NCBI RefSeq assembly: GCF_040412425.1
Contig: NC_089744.1
Coordinates: 39,397,599 to 39,461,598, forward strand
Reading direction: 5' to 3'
DNA from: Macrobrachium rosenbergii
Taxonomy: Eukaryota > Arthropoda > Malacostraca > Decapoda > Palaemonidae
DNA length: 64,000 nt
In this document: positions 37,168 to 48,529 of the stretch, one piece after another
Position numbering within the stretch: position 1 is the stretch's first letter
How the letters are laid out: each line of letters begins with the position of its first letter
The notes under the pieces: model-generated
What the model saw: the letters and a program-made list of their open reading frames with translations, nothing else
The model's database searches: none
What the model was told of the DNA's origin: nothing
Made by a program: the position numbers and the translations under genes

Positions 37168-37441
37168 TGAACAGATTATAATTTTATTAACCACCATGAG
37201 ATGTCCATCTACATTTGTTAATTTTTACTTGAGAATTTAACCAGTGAATCACTAAAGTATTCCATTCACCCTGTAGGTTCTGTGATCAAGATTTACTAAT
37301 TCCCTTTGCAATCATCCTCCCCATTTTCATAAGCCTGTATCTTCAAGAGTGTAGCTTTCTTGGGTACTAACTTCTCTGCCTTGTTAATTAAGAAGTGTAA
37401 CTTTATGACCAGTTCTAAAAAGAAAAAAAAACTTTTGTTAA

Positions 37442-39621
37442 CCCTTAAACGCCGAGCCTCTATTTACAAAAACGTCTCCCGTATGCCGGCGGCGTTCGGT
37501 GAGTTAGCGCCGAAGCGGAAAAAAAGTTTTTTTCAAAAAATCACAGAACACTTAGTTTTTAAGTTTAAGAGTTCATTTTTGGCTCCTTTTATTTGTCATT
37601 GCCTGAAGTTTAATATGCAACCATCAGAAATGAAAAAAATATCATTATCATATATAAATATTTGAATATATGACAAAAAAAAAAAAACATATAATTGTAT
37701 ACAAATCGCTGTAAGCACAACGGTTAAAGCTAATGAGTTAATTTTTTTAGTTGTATTGTACACTAAATTGCGATGATTTTGGTATATAACAAATTGTAAA
37801 ACGATCAAAGCAACACAGAGAAAATATTATCACAAAACAATGCATGAATAAGTAACGTGCGGACGTAAAAAAATGTTTTTTCAAAAATTCACCATAAATC
37901 AAAATATTGTGCTAGAGACTTCCTGTTTGTTGAAAAATGAAGCTAATTGATTGAATATTACTAGACTGTCAGTGTTTCAGCTTACAATTGCAGTTTTCTA
38001 CCATTTCGGTCGAGTTAAAGTTGACCGAAAGTCAAATTTTTTCTATTTATCATGATTTATATGAAAATATTTCAAAACAGATAAAAGCTACAACCGTGAG
38101 TTATTTTCTGTTGTATTGTACATGAAATTGCGCACATTTTCATATATAAAACTTTATGTAACGACTAATATAAAACGGTGCAAATATTATGACAACGAGA
38201 TGAAAGAAGTTCTGAGATGTTCAGCGAGTTACGGCAAGAGACGTAAGGAAAATGTTTTTTAAAAAATTCACCATAAATCGAAATATTGTGCTAGAGACTT
38301 CCAATTTATTGCAAAATGAAGGTAAACGATTGAATATTACTAGAATGTAAGAGTTTTAGCTTACAATTGCGTTTTTTGACCATTTCAGTCGAGTTAAAGT
38401 TGACCGAAGTTTGAAATTTTGGCAGTTATCGTGATTTATGTGAAAATATTTCAAAACTGATAAAAGCTACAACCATGAGCTATCTTCTGTTGTATTCTAC
38501 ATGAAATTGCACACATTTTCATATATAAAAGTTTATGTAATGACTAATGTAAAACGATGCAAACATTACGACAACATGACGAAAGAATTTCTGAGATGTT
38601 CGGCCGAGTTACCGGGAGCAGACGTAAGGAAATTTTTTTCAGAAATTCACCATAAATCGAAATATTGTGCTAGAGACTTCCAGTTTGTTGCAAAATGAAG
38701 GTACATGATTGAATATTACTAGAATGTAAGAGTTTTAGCTTATAATTGCGTTTTTTTACCATTTCGGCCGAGTTAAAGTTGACTGAAGCTTGAAATTTTG
38801 GCAGTTATCGTGATTTATATAAAAATATTTCAAAACTGATAAAAGCTACAACCATGAGTTATTTTCTGTTGTATTCTACATGAAATTGTGCACATTTCCA
38901 TATATAAAACTTTATGTAACGACTAATATAAAACGGTGCAAACATTACGACAACGTGATTTAAAGAATTTCTGGCACGGACGTAAGGAAAAAGTTTTCTT
39001 CAAAAATTCACCATAAATCGAAATATTGTGCTAGAGACTTCCAATTGGTTGCAAAATGAAGGTAAATGATTGAATATTACTAGAATGTAAGAGTTTTAGC
39101 TTACAATTGCGTTTTTCGACCATTTCAGTCAAGTCAAAGTTGACCGAAGATTGAAATTTTGGCAGTTATCATAGATTTATATGAAAATATTTCAAAACTG
39201 ATAAAAGCTACAACCATGAGTTATTTTCTGTTGTATTGTACATGAAATTGCGCACATTTTCATATATAAAACTTTATGTAACGGCTAATATAGAACAGTG
39301 CAAAAATTACAACAAAATGACGAAAGAATTTCTGAAATTTTCGGCGAAGTTACCGCGCTGGCGTAAGAAAAGTTTTTTCAAAATTTCACCATAAATCGAA
39401 ATATTGTGCTAGAGACTTCCAATTTGTTGCAAAATGAAGGTACATGATTGAATATTACTAGAATGTAAAAGTTTTAGCTTACAATTGCATTTTTCGACCA
39501 TGTCGGTCGAGTCAAAGTTGACCGAAGGTTGAAATTTTTGTAGTCAACGTACGGTACGTCCACTTGGCACCCAACAGACAATTTTAGTCGACGTATGATA
39601 CGTCCAGTAGGCGTTTAAGGG
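37442..39621 (+). mobile_element. piggyBac-like element with satellite array, copy B
   Basis: 2180 bp from CCCTTAAACGCCGAGCCTC to CCAGTAGGCGTTTAAGGG, flanked by TTAA (37438-37441 and 39622-39625). After a unique head (ATGCCGGCGGCGTTCGG, GTTAGCGCCGAAGCGG), it carries about five units of a ~379-bp satellite; the landmark CCATAAATC is at 37892, 38271, 38650, 39011 and 39389. The tail has two GTCGACGTA..TACGTCCA words. No transposase. Confidence 0.65.
37600..39540 (+). repeat. ~379-bp satellite array inside copy B
   Basis: Each unit has CACCATAAATCGAAATATTG, TGCTAGAGACTTCC, GAATATTACTAGAATGTAAG, TTTCGGTCGAGTTAAAGTTG and ATGAAATTGCGCACATTTTC. Spacing is 379, 379, 361 and 378 bp. 379 is not a multiple of three, so there is no continuous reading frame. 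Confidence 0.9.
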
Positions 39622-39625
39622 TTAA

Positions 39626-41567
39626 CATAATCCTTGGTTTAACCAAACTCATAGGTCTGAAGTGAGGGTACATCAAAAAGCAATTATGGGAATAGTAAAT
39701 AGCCCAGCTTATGGTTAGGTTACCCCAAAATCCTAGGCTAACCCTAAATAGCCTATGGAAATTGTACACTAACTTAAAAAGCATACAGAATCTAAAAAAT
39801 TAAGTAGTGTGCAATAATTTTGCTTCAAATACAAACACCCAAAAAATACAACACATTAGTAAGCAAAATATCTCAAAAATGATCTTCCTTAAAATAGGCT
39901 GCCCTACCAAAATTAATACGTATATTCACATTTAAGTACTTAGACCATCACTCACACACACACACAAAAGCAATCCACATGTAGTGCATGCATAATGGAT
40001 GCTATTTACAGATGACAATAAAAACACAACTACACAAACCACTATAAAAGTTGAACAATGCATAATACACACACTGTATTGACCTGTTATTTATATCTAG
40101 TGGTGCAAGTTTTCTATGCACATAGGGAAAAAGTCTAATCAACTGGCTAATGAGTGAAAATTTACACTACTACAAAGTAAAAATGATGCTTTAAACTAAA
40201 ATGACAGTACAACAAAGTTCATTCCTTTAGCTATCACTCTCCCTCTCTCCAAGTGACTTCTTAGAAAGGCATGAAGTAAATTATGGAATCCTGTACATAA
40301 AGAAAATAATGATCACATCATAGAATGATTAAAGAAGTTGTTTCTTTAACTTTGGACACTAAGCTGGCTAAAAACACACACACATGCACACACAAGGTAT
40401 GGGGATATTGATCTTCAGATACATAATACAGTACAGTATCATAATATAAAATTGGTGGGCAGAGTTGAAAAAATTGTATGCTCCAAATTTATCCTATGCT
40501 TGAAGAACTCTCTTTAAAAAATATGCAATTTTACATTTGCAAATAAGAAAGAAACAAAATTACATATACACATTCTCTATATACACTTCTAACTTTCTTA
40601 TTTGAACTGCATACTTTTTTTTTTGCAAGAAAGCTCTTTAAGCATACAATAAACTTGAGAAATCACATTCCATTTATGAACTCCATATTATTTTCATTTT
40701 TGAAAGAAAAATGTTTATCTTTTTGTCATTTCCCAGTTGGCAACAGGGACCCAAGCAGGTAGTCTCTCTCTCTTTATCATTTCAAGATCAAGACAACTGG
40801 GGAAAATTTCTCTCTTAGATACATGAATAAAAGAAAAATTGGTAGATAGATTTGAGGTAATCTAATATTCTGAATTTATAGTTTAAGATATTTCTTTTTT
40901 AATGAGTATGAAATTTTACATTAGTTAATAAAAATTTCCCAACTCTGTCCTCCACATTATTTTTATAGTTGTATCCTCTCTCTTTCTCTCTATCTCTATT
41001 CAGTTTTCCAATTCACTCACACTCAGACGGTTGCATAGTGCTTTAGTTCAGTCTAATTTTGATCAAACAGGAAGCCTTCTGTCTAAATAGCAACTTCAGG
41101 CAATTGTACACTGATGGGGTTGAGTTCAAATAAATAGTATATTCTAATACAATCTCATCAGTTTACAATAAGTGCCCAAATCCCAACCCGTAATTCCTCA
41201 TAGTGAGTCTAGATAACACAGGGACTGTCCAAACTACTACCAGGGGTGCTCAGTTCTGGATGCATACCTAGCCAGGTGGAAGTAATGTTGTTGTCCTTGG
41301 AGTTGCCATGTGCTGACTGCACATGATAAAACACAGAAATGATGTATTTGTATGAAAAACTCTACATCTCACCATGTCTTCATTTATTTGCACTTCTTTT
41401 AAATGCAGTAAGATTCTAAAGATTGTTAACAACATTGGCTTTGTTATGTAATCAAATGGTATTATAATCTTATCTAACTCAAATAAAATTTAAAAATCCA
41501 ACAAAAGTTTTCATACTGATCAAAATTAAACCTTTCTGCAACTGAATTTAACAACTCAGTGCCATAC
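39626..41567. other. Intronic sequence, nothing recognised
   Basis: AT-rich intron between exons 3 and 4 with short CA and CT runs (39951-39967, 40980-40995). No coding signal beyond exon 3. Confidence 0.5.
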
Positions 41568-41725
41568 CTGAGTAAGAAAATGACTGGGCTGCACTGATGC
41601 TGTTGTGGAGAGTTTAATGAGATTTGTGAGCTGTTGGTAAGCAACTTGACGCACCTCCTCACAACTGCAGCCAACAAGCACCTCTATGATGAAATCTTTT
41701 ACACTAACCATGCCATACCAACGTT
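41568..41725 (-). CDS. USP24: USP24 exon 3 of 10 in window
   Basis: 158 bp, acceptor TTGCAG, donor GTATGG. The first two bases complete a Glu codon begun in exon 2, and it ends in phase 0. Reads RWYGMVSVKDFIIEVLVG, then EEVRQVAYQQLTNL and ends PSHFLTQ. It matches the USP24 helical-repeat segment with ADFIIDILLG and IRRVACDQLY. The region is thought to be an alpha-helical scaffold upstream of the protease. Confidence 0.92.
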
Positions 41726-41826
41726 CTGCAATTCAAAAACAAAAATATTAAACGTGAGATGGTCATGTAATAAAATTTAATATATCCGTACCATACCATT
41801 ATGGTATGAAAACATCTGGTATTTAA

Positions 41827-43280
41827 CCCTTAAACGCCGAGCCTCTATTTACAAAAGTGTCTGCCGTATGCCGGCGGCATTCGGGAGTTAGCGCCGAAGC
41901 GGAAAAAAAGTTTTTTTCAAAAAATCACAGGACGCTTAGTTTTCAAGATTAAGAGTTCATTTTTGGCTCCTTTTTTTGTCATTGCCTGAAGTTTAGTATG
42001 CCCATCAGAAATGAAAAAAATATTATTATCATATATAAATAGTGAAATATATGACAGCACAAAAAAAAATTTCAAATATAATTGTATACAAATCGCGCTG
42101 TGAGCAAAACGGTTAAAGCTAATGAGTTATTTTTTTTTCGTTGTATTATAAACTAAATTGCGATGATTTTGGTATATAACAAATTGTAAAATGATCAAGG
42201 CAACACAGAGAAAATATTATCGCAAAATGATGCATGCATTCGTAACATGCGGACATAAAAAAAAAAAGTGTTTTTTTTAAATTCACCATAAATCAAAATA
42301 TTGTGCTAAAGACTTCCCGTTTGTTGCAAAATGAAGGTCATTGATTGAATATTACTAGACTGTAAGTGTTTTAGCTTACAATTGCAGTTTTCGACCATTT
42401 CGGTCGAGTTAAAGTTGACCAAAGGTCGAATTTTTTCTATTTATCATGATTTACATGAAAATATTTCAAAACTGATAAAAGCTATAACCATGAGTTATTT
42501 TTTGTTGTATTCTACATGATATTGCGCACATTTTCATATATAAAACATTATGTAATGGCTATTAGAAAAATGGTGCAAACATTACAACAAAGTGACAAAA
42601 GAATTTCTGAGATTTTCGGCCGAGTTACCGCGCGGACGTAAGGAAAAAGTTTTTCAAAAATTCACCATAAATCGAAATATTGTGCTAGAGACTTCTGATT
42701 TGTTGCAAAATGAAGGTAAATGATTGAATATTACCAGAATATAAGAGTTTTAGCTTACAATTGCGTTTTTCGACCATTTGGGTCGAGTCAAAGTTGACTG
42801 AAGGTTGAAATTTTGGCACATTGTGATTTATATGAAAATATTTCAAAACTGATAAAAGCTACAACCATGAGTTATTTTTTTGTTGTATTCTACATGAAAT
42901 TACACACAATTTCATATATAAAACTTTATGTAATGGCTAATATAAAACGGTGCAAACATTATGACAAAGTGATGAAAGAATTTCTGAGATTTTCGGCCGA
43001 GTTACCACCGCGTGGACGTAAGGAAAAAGTTTTTTTCAAAAATTCACCATAAATCGAAATATTGTGCTAGAGACTTCCAATTTGTTGCAAAATGAAGGTA
43101 AATGATTGAATATTACTAAAATGTAAGAGTTTTAGCTTACAATTGCGTTTTTCAACCATTTTGGTCGAGTCAAAGTTGACCGAAGGTTGAAATTTTTTGT
43201 AGTCGACGTACGGTACGTCCACTCGGCACCCGACAGACAATTTTAGTCGACGTACGATACGTCCAGTCGGCGTTTAAGGG
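41827..43280 (+). mobile_element. piggyBac-like element with satellite array, copy C
   Basis: 1454 bp from CCCTTAAACGCCGAGCCTC to CCAGTCGGCGTTTAAGGG, flanked by TTAA (41823-41826 and 43281-43284). Same head and tail as copy B but only about three satellite units (CCATAAATC at 42286, 42665 and 43047). It sits 98 bp upstream (gene sense) of USP24 exon 3. Confidence 0.7.
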
Positions 43281-43289
43281 TTAACTACT

Positions 43290-44830
43290 GCATAAAAAGA
43301 CAAATTTTTAATTAATTTGTATTTTTCATAGCTAACAAACCTGTGGTTAACATAAGGATAAATCTTCCAGTGCCAGCTGGAAACCGGTAAAAAACAATTA
43401 AAATTGTGTTGCAAGGAATTGGTGGCATGGGGGATTAGTCATCGGGATGAATGAGGAGGCAACGGCCAACCTCTTCTAACCCTGTGACACGTTCAGTTTC
43501 TTCCAACCCAAGAATCACAAAGAGGGGTGGCCAGGGGTGGGCAGTATACGTTAAGGCCACAGGTTTGTTAGCTATGAAAAATGCAAATTATTTAAAAATC
43601 TGTCATTTGTTCATATGCGGAACAAACCTGGGTCTTAACATAAGGCTAGTCACTTTTCTTGGGAAAAGAGAAAGCCTTGAACCGACTGGAGATTCAGCAC
43701 ACCTAGTCTCACTTTCTTGATAACTGAAAGCAAAGGAAGGACACGCAAGCCTCTGACTTGTTGGATAAATGGATATCAAACAGTCTGACTACTGGGCTAA
43801 TATGGAATGTGAATCTTCACTGCATAGGTGGAAGGTAAAATTCTATATCTGTTCAGATAACGAATCACAATAGCCATCAGACTTGTTATCATTCCTCTAT
43901 CTCCTTGCTAGAGAGAGGAAGGACATGCTACTGAAAGGTTATATTTGTGTAGAACACAATACTGTATACTAAAACAGCAAGACTACTCACTCACCTGTAG
44001 ATAACCAGTTCCAGAATATGATGGATCAATCTTCTCACTGCCCACTGGCAGAGAAGAAAAGAAAAAGGGAAAAGGAAAAATACCAGTCATCTCAATCATT
44101 CTCACTTTCATACCATCATCTTAGGTTAAGATACAAACTGTCCTGCTAGGGACACTGGATGAGCTACACAAATTGTTGAGCAGCCACCACTGGACCCAAG
44201 AAAAAAGTGTCCAAGGACCTGTGGGCAATGTCCCTTCAATAGAAGGATGTGAAGGTGGTTTGATGAAGCCACGTACCAACCTTCAAACCCTCTGAATGGA
44301 CAAGTTCTTTTTGAATGGCAAGGAGGGGCCTAATCTCCTAACATCATGTGCTCTTGCATGCACTGTGTCGGCATTAGAGGCTGAAGAGGAACTGTAGCTG
44401 TGCCTAATTACTTCACATAGCCAAAAGGAGATGGTATTCTTGGACACTGCTTTCTTGTTCCAGCCTGTGCTCTCAAAAAGTCTTCGACATCCCGGCCTGA
44501 GGTAATGAGTCCTTTTTAGATAACTACGCAGCGCCCGGATGGGATAACGTAGTAATTCATCCGGATTGTTGCCAACAAAATCCCTAAGGGAAGGGATACA
44601 AAAGGATTCAAATCTCTTATCGTGAACCAAGGGATTTTCAGTCTCAGCCACGAATTCTAGGACAAATTCGAAGGCTACTGGTCCCCACCCCCTCATATGT
44701 TTAACATCAAAAGACAGACCATGGAATTCGCCCCCTCTCTTCGATGAAGCTAGGACCAGTAAGAAGACTGTTTTGCGGGTCAAGTCTCTGTCCGAAGACT
44801 GTCGCGAAGGTTCATATGGATCATGTGTGA
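43290..44830 (-). mobile_element. DIRS-like element, 3' part with recombinase
   Basis: The terminal hairpin has left arm AATTTGTATTTTTCATAGCT then AACAAACCTGTGG (about 43310-43345) and right arm GCCACAGGTTTGTTAGCTAT then GAAAAATGC (about 43555-43590), with ~210 bp between. A third copy of the arm's inner part follows (AACAAACCTGGGTCTTAACA). The body then leads to a minus-coded tyrosine recombinase. The 5' part of the element is missing beyond about 44830. Confidence 0.7.
44221..44830 (-). pseudogene. DIRS tyrosine recombinase, catalytic region
   Basis: Open for more than 166 codons on minus. The visible motif order is PYEPSRQSSDRDLTRKTV, FLLVLASSKRGGEFHGLS (catalytic Arg), IPSLRDFVGNNPDELL, RALRSYLKRTHYLRPG, KKAVSKNTISFWLCEVI and HARAHDVRRL (catalytic H..R). 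The frame ends at a stop at 44283, but the expected C-terminus GLKVGTWLHQTTFTSFY follows after a one-base shift; the nucleophilic Tyr is TAT at 44239-44241, directly followed by a stop. No ATG begins the open stretch (44783 is TTG), so the true start lies upstream and is lost. This domain integrates the DNA copy without an integrase of the DDE type. Confidence 0.85.
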
Positions 44831-45509
44831 GATTATTTTATTTATAAACAATCAGTCATATACACTAAATCTAGAACCACTATTAAGTAATATGCCGCAT
44901 CACTTCCATTGTAAACATTCTTCTGAACTTGAGCATAAGAATGAAACATTTTCATCGTTATAGATCCTATCCAGATGTTTCTGCTGTAGCTCTTGAAGTT
45001 CAAGTTCTTTCTTCATCCTTGACCTATAAATACAAGCTGAAACTTGCTGTTATCTTTTGTTTAGATATGTGGCAATATCCTTCTGCTTTTACCAAATTCT
45101 ATTTGTGATCTTCCTAGTAAAGATTTACATGGCAAATCATGTATTACTGATAAGGGTGGAAACTGAGTCTTCATCATCATTACCATTACCCTCATAGCAC
45201 CATTACATTTCATTTCTAGGGCACTAGGCTGCAAAAGTCATCCAAAGAACCCCTAAATGTTGATCCTTTCAATAATGATTCATAGGTAGTGTTACTTGTT
45301 ACCTTCCTGTCAGATAATTACTAGAGTGAAACATGCCTATTGGACACTTGACCACTAGGGTACTGGACTTCTGATCTCTCTTATTTTCAGCCTCCTAACC
45401 ACCCTGCATCCTCTCTCCTGAATGGCTAGTAAGGCAAAATATGATTAATGGGCTTTGTGTGAAACTACGTTTTTATCATATGGATCGTGTTATTCATTCA
45501 AAGCCATTA

Positions 45510-45892
45510 CAGGCAGTCCCTGAGTTACAACGGAGATCCGTTCCTACGGCTTGTTGTAAGTCAAAATTCGGCGTAAGTCAGAACCATAATATTTGTAATA
45601 ATAATATTTCATCTCAGGGCCATATAAAAAGTAGAGATAATACAACACACACAATCTAGATACACGAGGTCAAATCATAAAAATGATAATCGGCATTAAA
45701 TACTGTACTTAACATTAAACATTTTATAAAAATAAAAAGAGTGAAGAATTTCAGCCTAACGCTGCCCAGCCCGGCATTGTAACTTCGGAATTCTCGGTGT
45801 ACGTTGGATTCTGATTTTTAAAAAATATTTTTGAATAGCGTTGTAAGATCGGAAGGCATGGGTTGAGACCATTCTCAACCGGGGACCTCCTG
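45510..45892. mobile_element. MITE with CAGGCAGTCCCTGAGTTACA ends
   Basis: 383 bp from CAGGCAGTCCCTGAGTTACA to CTCAACCGGGGACCTCCTG, flanked by TA (45508-45509 and 45893-45894). The outer 11 bp resemble the 5978-6214 family but the interior differs (GTTGTAAGTC, GGCGTAAGTCAGAAC). Confidence 0.7.
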
Positions 45893-46291
45893 TAATTATA
45901 TGACAATGCCCTCCTCCATACACTGTACTTGGATGATGATTCTTTTAGCAAATGGTGATGTGAGGGGTAAGTGGGCATCTGTCAAGGGATGCAGTATGCA
46001 TGCTGGAGATCTGTTCTGCAAAGATGTATTTGTGACTGGGATTCATTGTCTACCAAGATAAAACAATACTTAATTAAATGGGCTTTGTTGGAAACAAAGC
46101 CCACATATACCAATTATGGGTAGCATGATAAATCATAACTGATATTTGACAAAATAACAAACAAATTAATGCAAATCCATATCATGAATCAGGAAAAGGA
46201 AAACACTAATACTTCACAAACAACAAACAAAGGTAGCCAGCACACCTACCTTTACTGTTAACTAACAACAAACTTAAGGGGTAGGTAGCTA

Positions 46292-46645
46292 CAATAAACC
46301 CCCTGTATTCGCGTTCTCACGATTCGCGGACTCACACATTCGCGGGTTTCTCTGTGGAACATATCTACCCATTATTTGCGGAAAACTCGCCCATTCGCGG
46401 CATTTTTCACCGAGAAATATTCACTAATTACTGTATTTTCATGTAAATTTCATGACTAAATGCACTTTTTGTGATAAAACTATTAAAATACTCAGGTATA
46501 AGCATTTTTACAGGGTTTTTCTTGTGTTTAAAATATCAAAATGGGCAGTTCTAAGTGTTTTTAGAGGGATTTTATGTATTCGCGGATTTCAGCTATTCGC
46601 AAGGGGGTGTGGTACACATCCCCCACGAATACAGGGGGTTCACTG
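46292..46645. mobile_element. MITE, family with CAGTAAACCCCCTGTATTCG ends
   Basis: 354 bp from CAATAAACCCCCTGTATTCG to CACGAATACAGGGGGTTCACTG, flanked by TA (46290-46291 and 46646-46647). Closely related to 23475-23784. Confidence 0.85.
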
Positions 46646-46774
46646 TATACAGAATACCAAAAAATTACAATCAGAATCAGAGCATAATTAACGATACTTA
46701 CTAAATTACACAGACAAGAGAACACGAAAAAGGTCAAATGCTAAAATAAAGCAATAAATATACCAAATTAAAAA

Positions 46775-47900
46775 GACATTTGTATTTTTCCTAACACATG
46801 AACCTAAGCTTTCATATATGGAGTACCCCATGCTTACCTAGCTTCGGCTGTTCTTGACTTCTCTCTAAAAAAAAAAATCCTAACGCTACCTGGGTCGTGG
46901 GGAGACCTGACGCCGACCCCTTCTGCCACTGTCTTCGCAGCAGTACTTGTGTCCACACATTTTCTGATTCGTCTCTCGTTTTGCGTTTATATTAGTTTCC
47001 TTCCATTTTGTGTGATTGGGAGTAAGTACTCCTAGTTCCTAGTGTTTGCCTGACCCTGTTTACCATTTTTAGTGTTATCATCAATATTGTAGTGATTATC
47101 GCTTTGTTCCTGAGTGCAGGACAAAGGAGTGAAGGAACAAGTGTCTTCCATGTGCGTTCTTCCTCTCGAAATACATGAACAGTGCACAGTTTAGTGTTGT
47201 TTTCTTTGTGAGGGGGATTCCATCCCAAGTTTTTCACAACTAAACAGATTTTGTGTCATTCTGTGAGATCTTCCCAAGTTTGGGGAAAGTGCTTGTTCAG
47301 TAATATACAAAGTGATCCTGTCTTTTTTCCCACATGTGAGTGTTAGTGAGCTTTCTCTTTCTTCCCATGGTGAAGGAAGAGAAAGGGAAACCCATCCCAA
47401 GTTTTTCATAATGTAATTACAAAGATTTTTGTGTCATTCTGTGAAATCTATCTGGGTTTGGGTTTGGGGAAAGTGCTTGTTCAGCATCCATGTGATCTCA
47501 CGTGTTCGCCTCTTTTTTTTCCCTACACCCGAGTGTTAGAGAGCTTTCTCTTTCTTCCTTCAGTGATGGAAGAGAACAGGAAACCTGAAGTGCAGCATTG
47601 CACTGGCAAGGACAAGCCATGTGAAAAATTCATGTTCCCTATAGGCGTTTATCCCCATTCCGAGTGCATCACGTGCAGAGGTCAGGAATGTTCCTCTTCC
47701 TGTGGGGCCTCGTGTGGAAAGTGCGCATAATGGCTGTCTCCCCAGTGGGGAAAGTACCAAAGGAGACGGAGGAAGAAAACCACCCATCTCCAGAGAACCT
47801 TCCCCATTCCTTCTCTCTCCCCCACCATTGTTGCCATTGCCACTACAAACTTCTTCTCCATTACCCCTCACGTCTGGTAAGGATATTTTTCATCTCTCTG
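46775..47900 (+). mobile_element. DIRS-like element, 5' end with gag-like start
   Basis: Opens with a single arm of the terminal repeat (TTTGTATTTTTCCTAACACA, GAACCTAAGCTTTCATATAT). A long leader follows, and a Cys-rich frame starts at the ATG at 47566: EVQHCTGKDKPCEKF, then YPHSECITCRGQECSSSCGA and SCGKCA. The pattern PHSECITCRG..CS resembles the N-terminal zinc-binding part of DIRS-type gag proteins; that is inference. The frame stops at 47730. Confidence 0.5.
47221..47575 (+). repeat. 172-bp tandem duplication of the leader and start codon
   Basis: CATCCCAAGTTTTTCA recurs at 47221 and 47393, followed in both by TGTGTCATTCTGTGA, GGGGAAAGTGCTTGTTCAG and GAGCTTTCTCTTTCTTCC, then an ATG (first copy about 47368, second 47566). 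The first ATG frame (MVKEEKGKPIPSFS) stops after 14 codons; the second opens the Cys-rich frame. Confidence 0.85.
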
Positions 47901-47969
47901 TGCCTTCCTCTAAGAAGAAATCAGACCCAGTTTGGCAAGCTCTTTGGCAGGTCCTCACAAGAAAGAGTT

Positions 47970-48127
47970 TTGGGATAGCGGAGAGACAGAGTCGGGAGAC
48001 CTGAGCGAAGTTCGGAAAAGAACAACAGACCGGAATCACCCTATATTGGATTATAGGGTGATTCCGGTCTGTTGTTCTTTTCCAAACTTCGCTCAGGTCT
48101 CCCGACTCTGTCTCTCCGCTATCCCAA
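47970..48127. repeat. Long palindrome, 76-bp arms with 6-bp loop
   Basis: Left arm 47970-48045 and right arm 48052-48127 are inverse copies with 75 of 76 bases matching (the mismatch is TTCGGAAAAG versus TTTGGAAAAG). The loop is TTGGAT. The same peptide SGDLSEV(R/W)KRTTDRNHPI is therefore encoded on both strands. Confidence 0.97.
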
Positions 48128-48426
48128 GACAACCCACCAGCGACCCAAACGTGACTTTCCTGCACAGGTTACACTGGGTCGGATTATGACGTCAGAGAGT
48201 CCAGGTGTTCAGTGCTAAGTTCTTCTGTATATCTATCATGATAAACTGGTAAACTGAAACTGTCCATTGCATAAAATACAGTTTTATCGCTTGCGGTATC
48301 TGTACCTATACATAAAATGCTTTTATTATTGTACTATTTATAGGTGTTCTTTCAAAAAGTTAAACGAAAGAAGGAGTAACTTTTCACAGCTTTCCAAGGT
48401 ACGTGGAAACAAGTGCCATAAGGCAA

Positions 48427-48446
48427 AAAAAAAAAAAAAAAAAAAT
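48427..48446. repeat. A-run
   Basis: About 20 consecutive A between the palindrome and the next DIRS terminal repeat; possibly the tail of a small retroposed sequence. Confidence 0.8.
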
Positions 48447-48529
48447 ATCCAAGCATGCACATGGGTTGAACATGTTAAACAAGGCCGAAATTCTTAAACG
48501 CAAGGTAGGGGGTAAAGACCTTTTCAAAA

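Noticed and set aside
47890..48189. Two overlapping ORFs on opposite strands sharing a peptide
   Set aside because: The shared peptide is produced by the palindrome; there is no evidence of coding.
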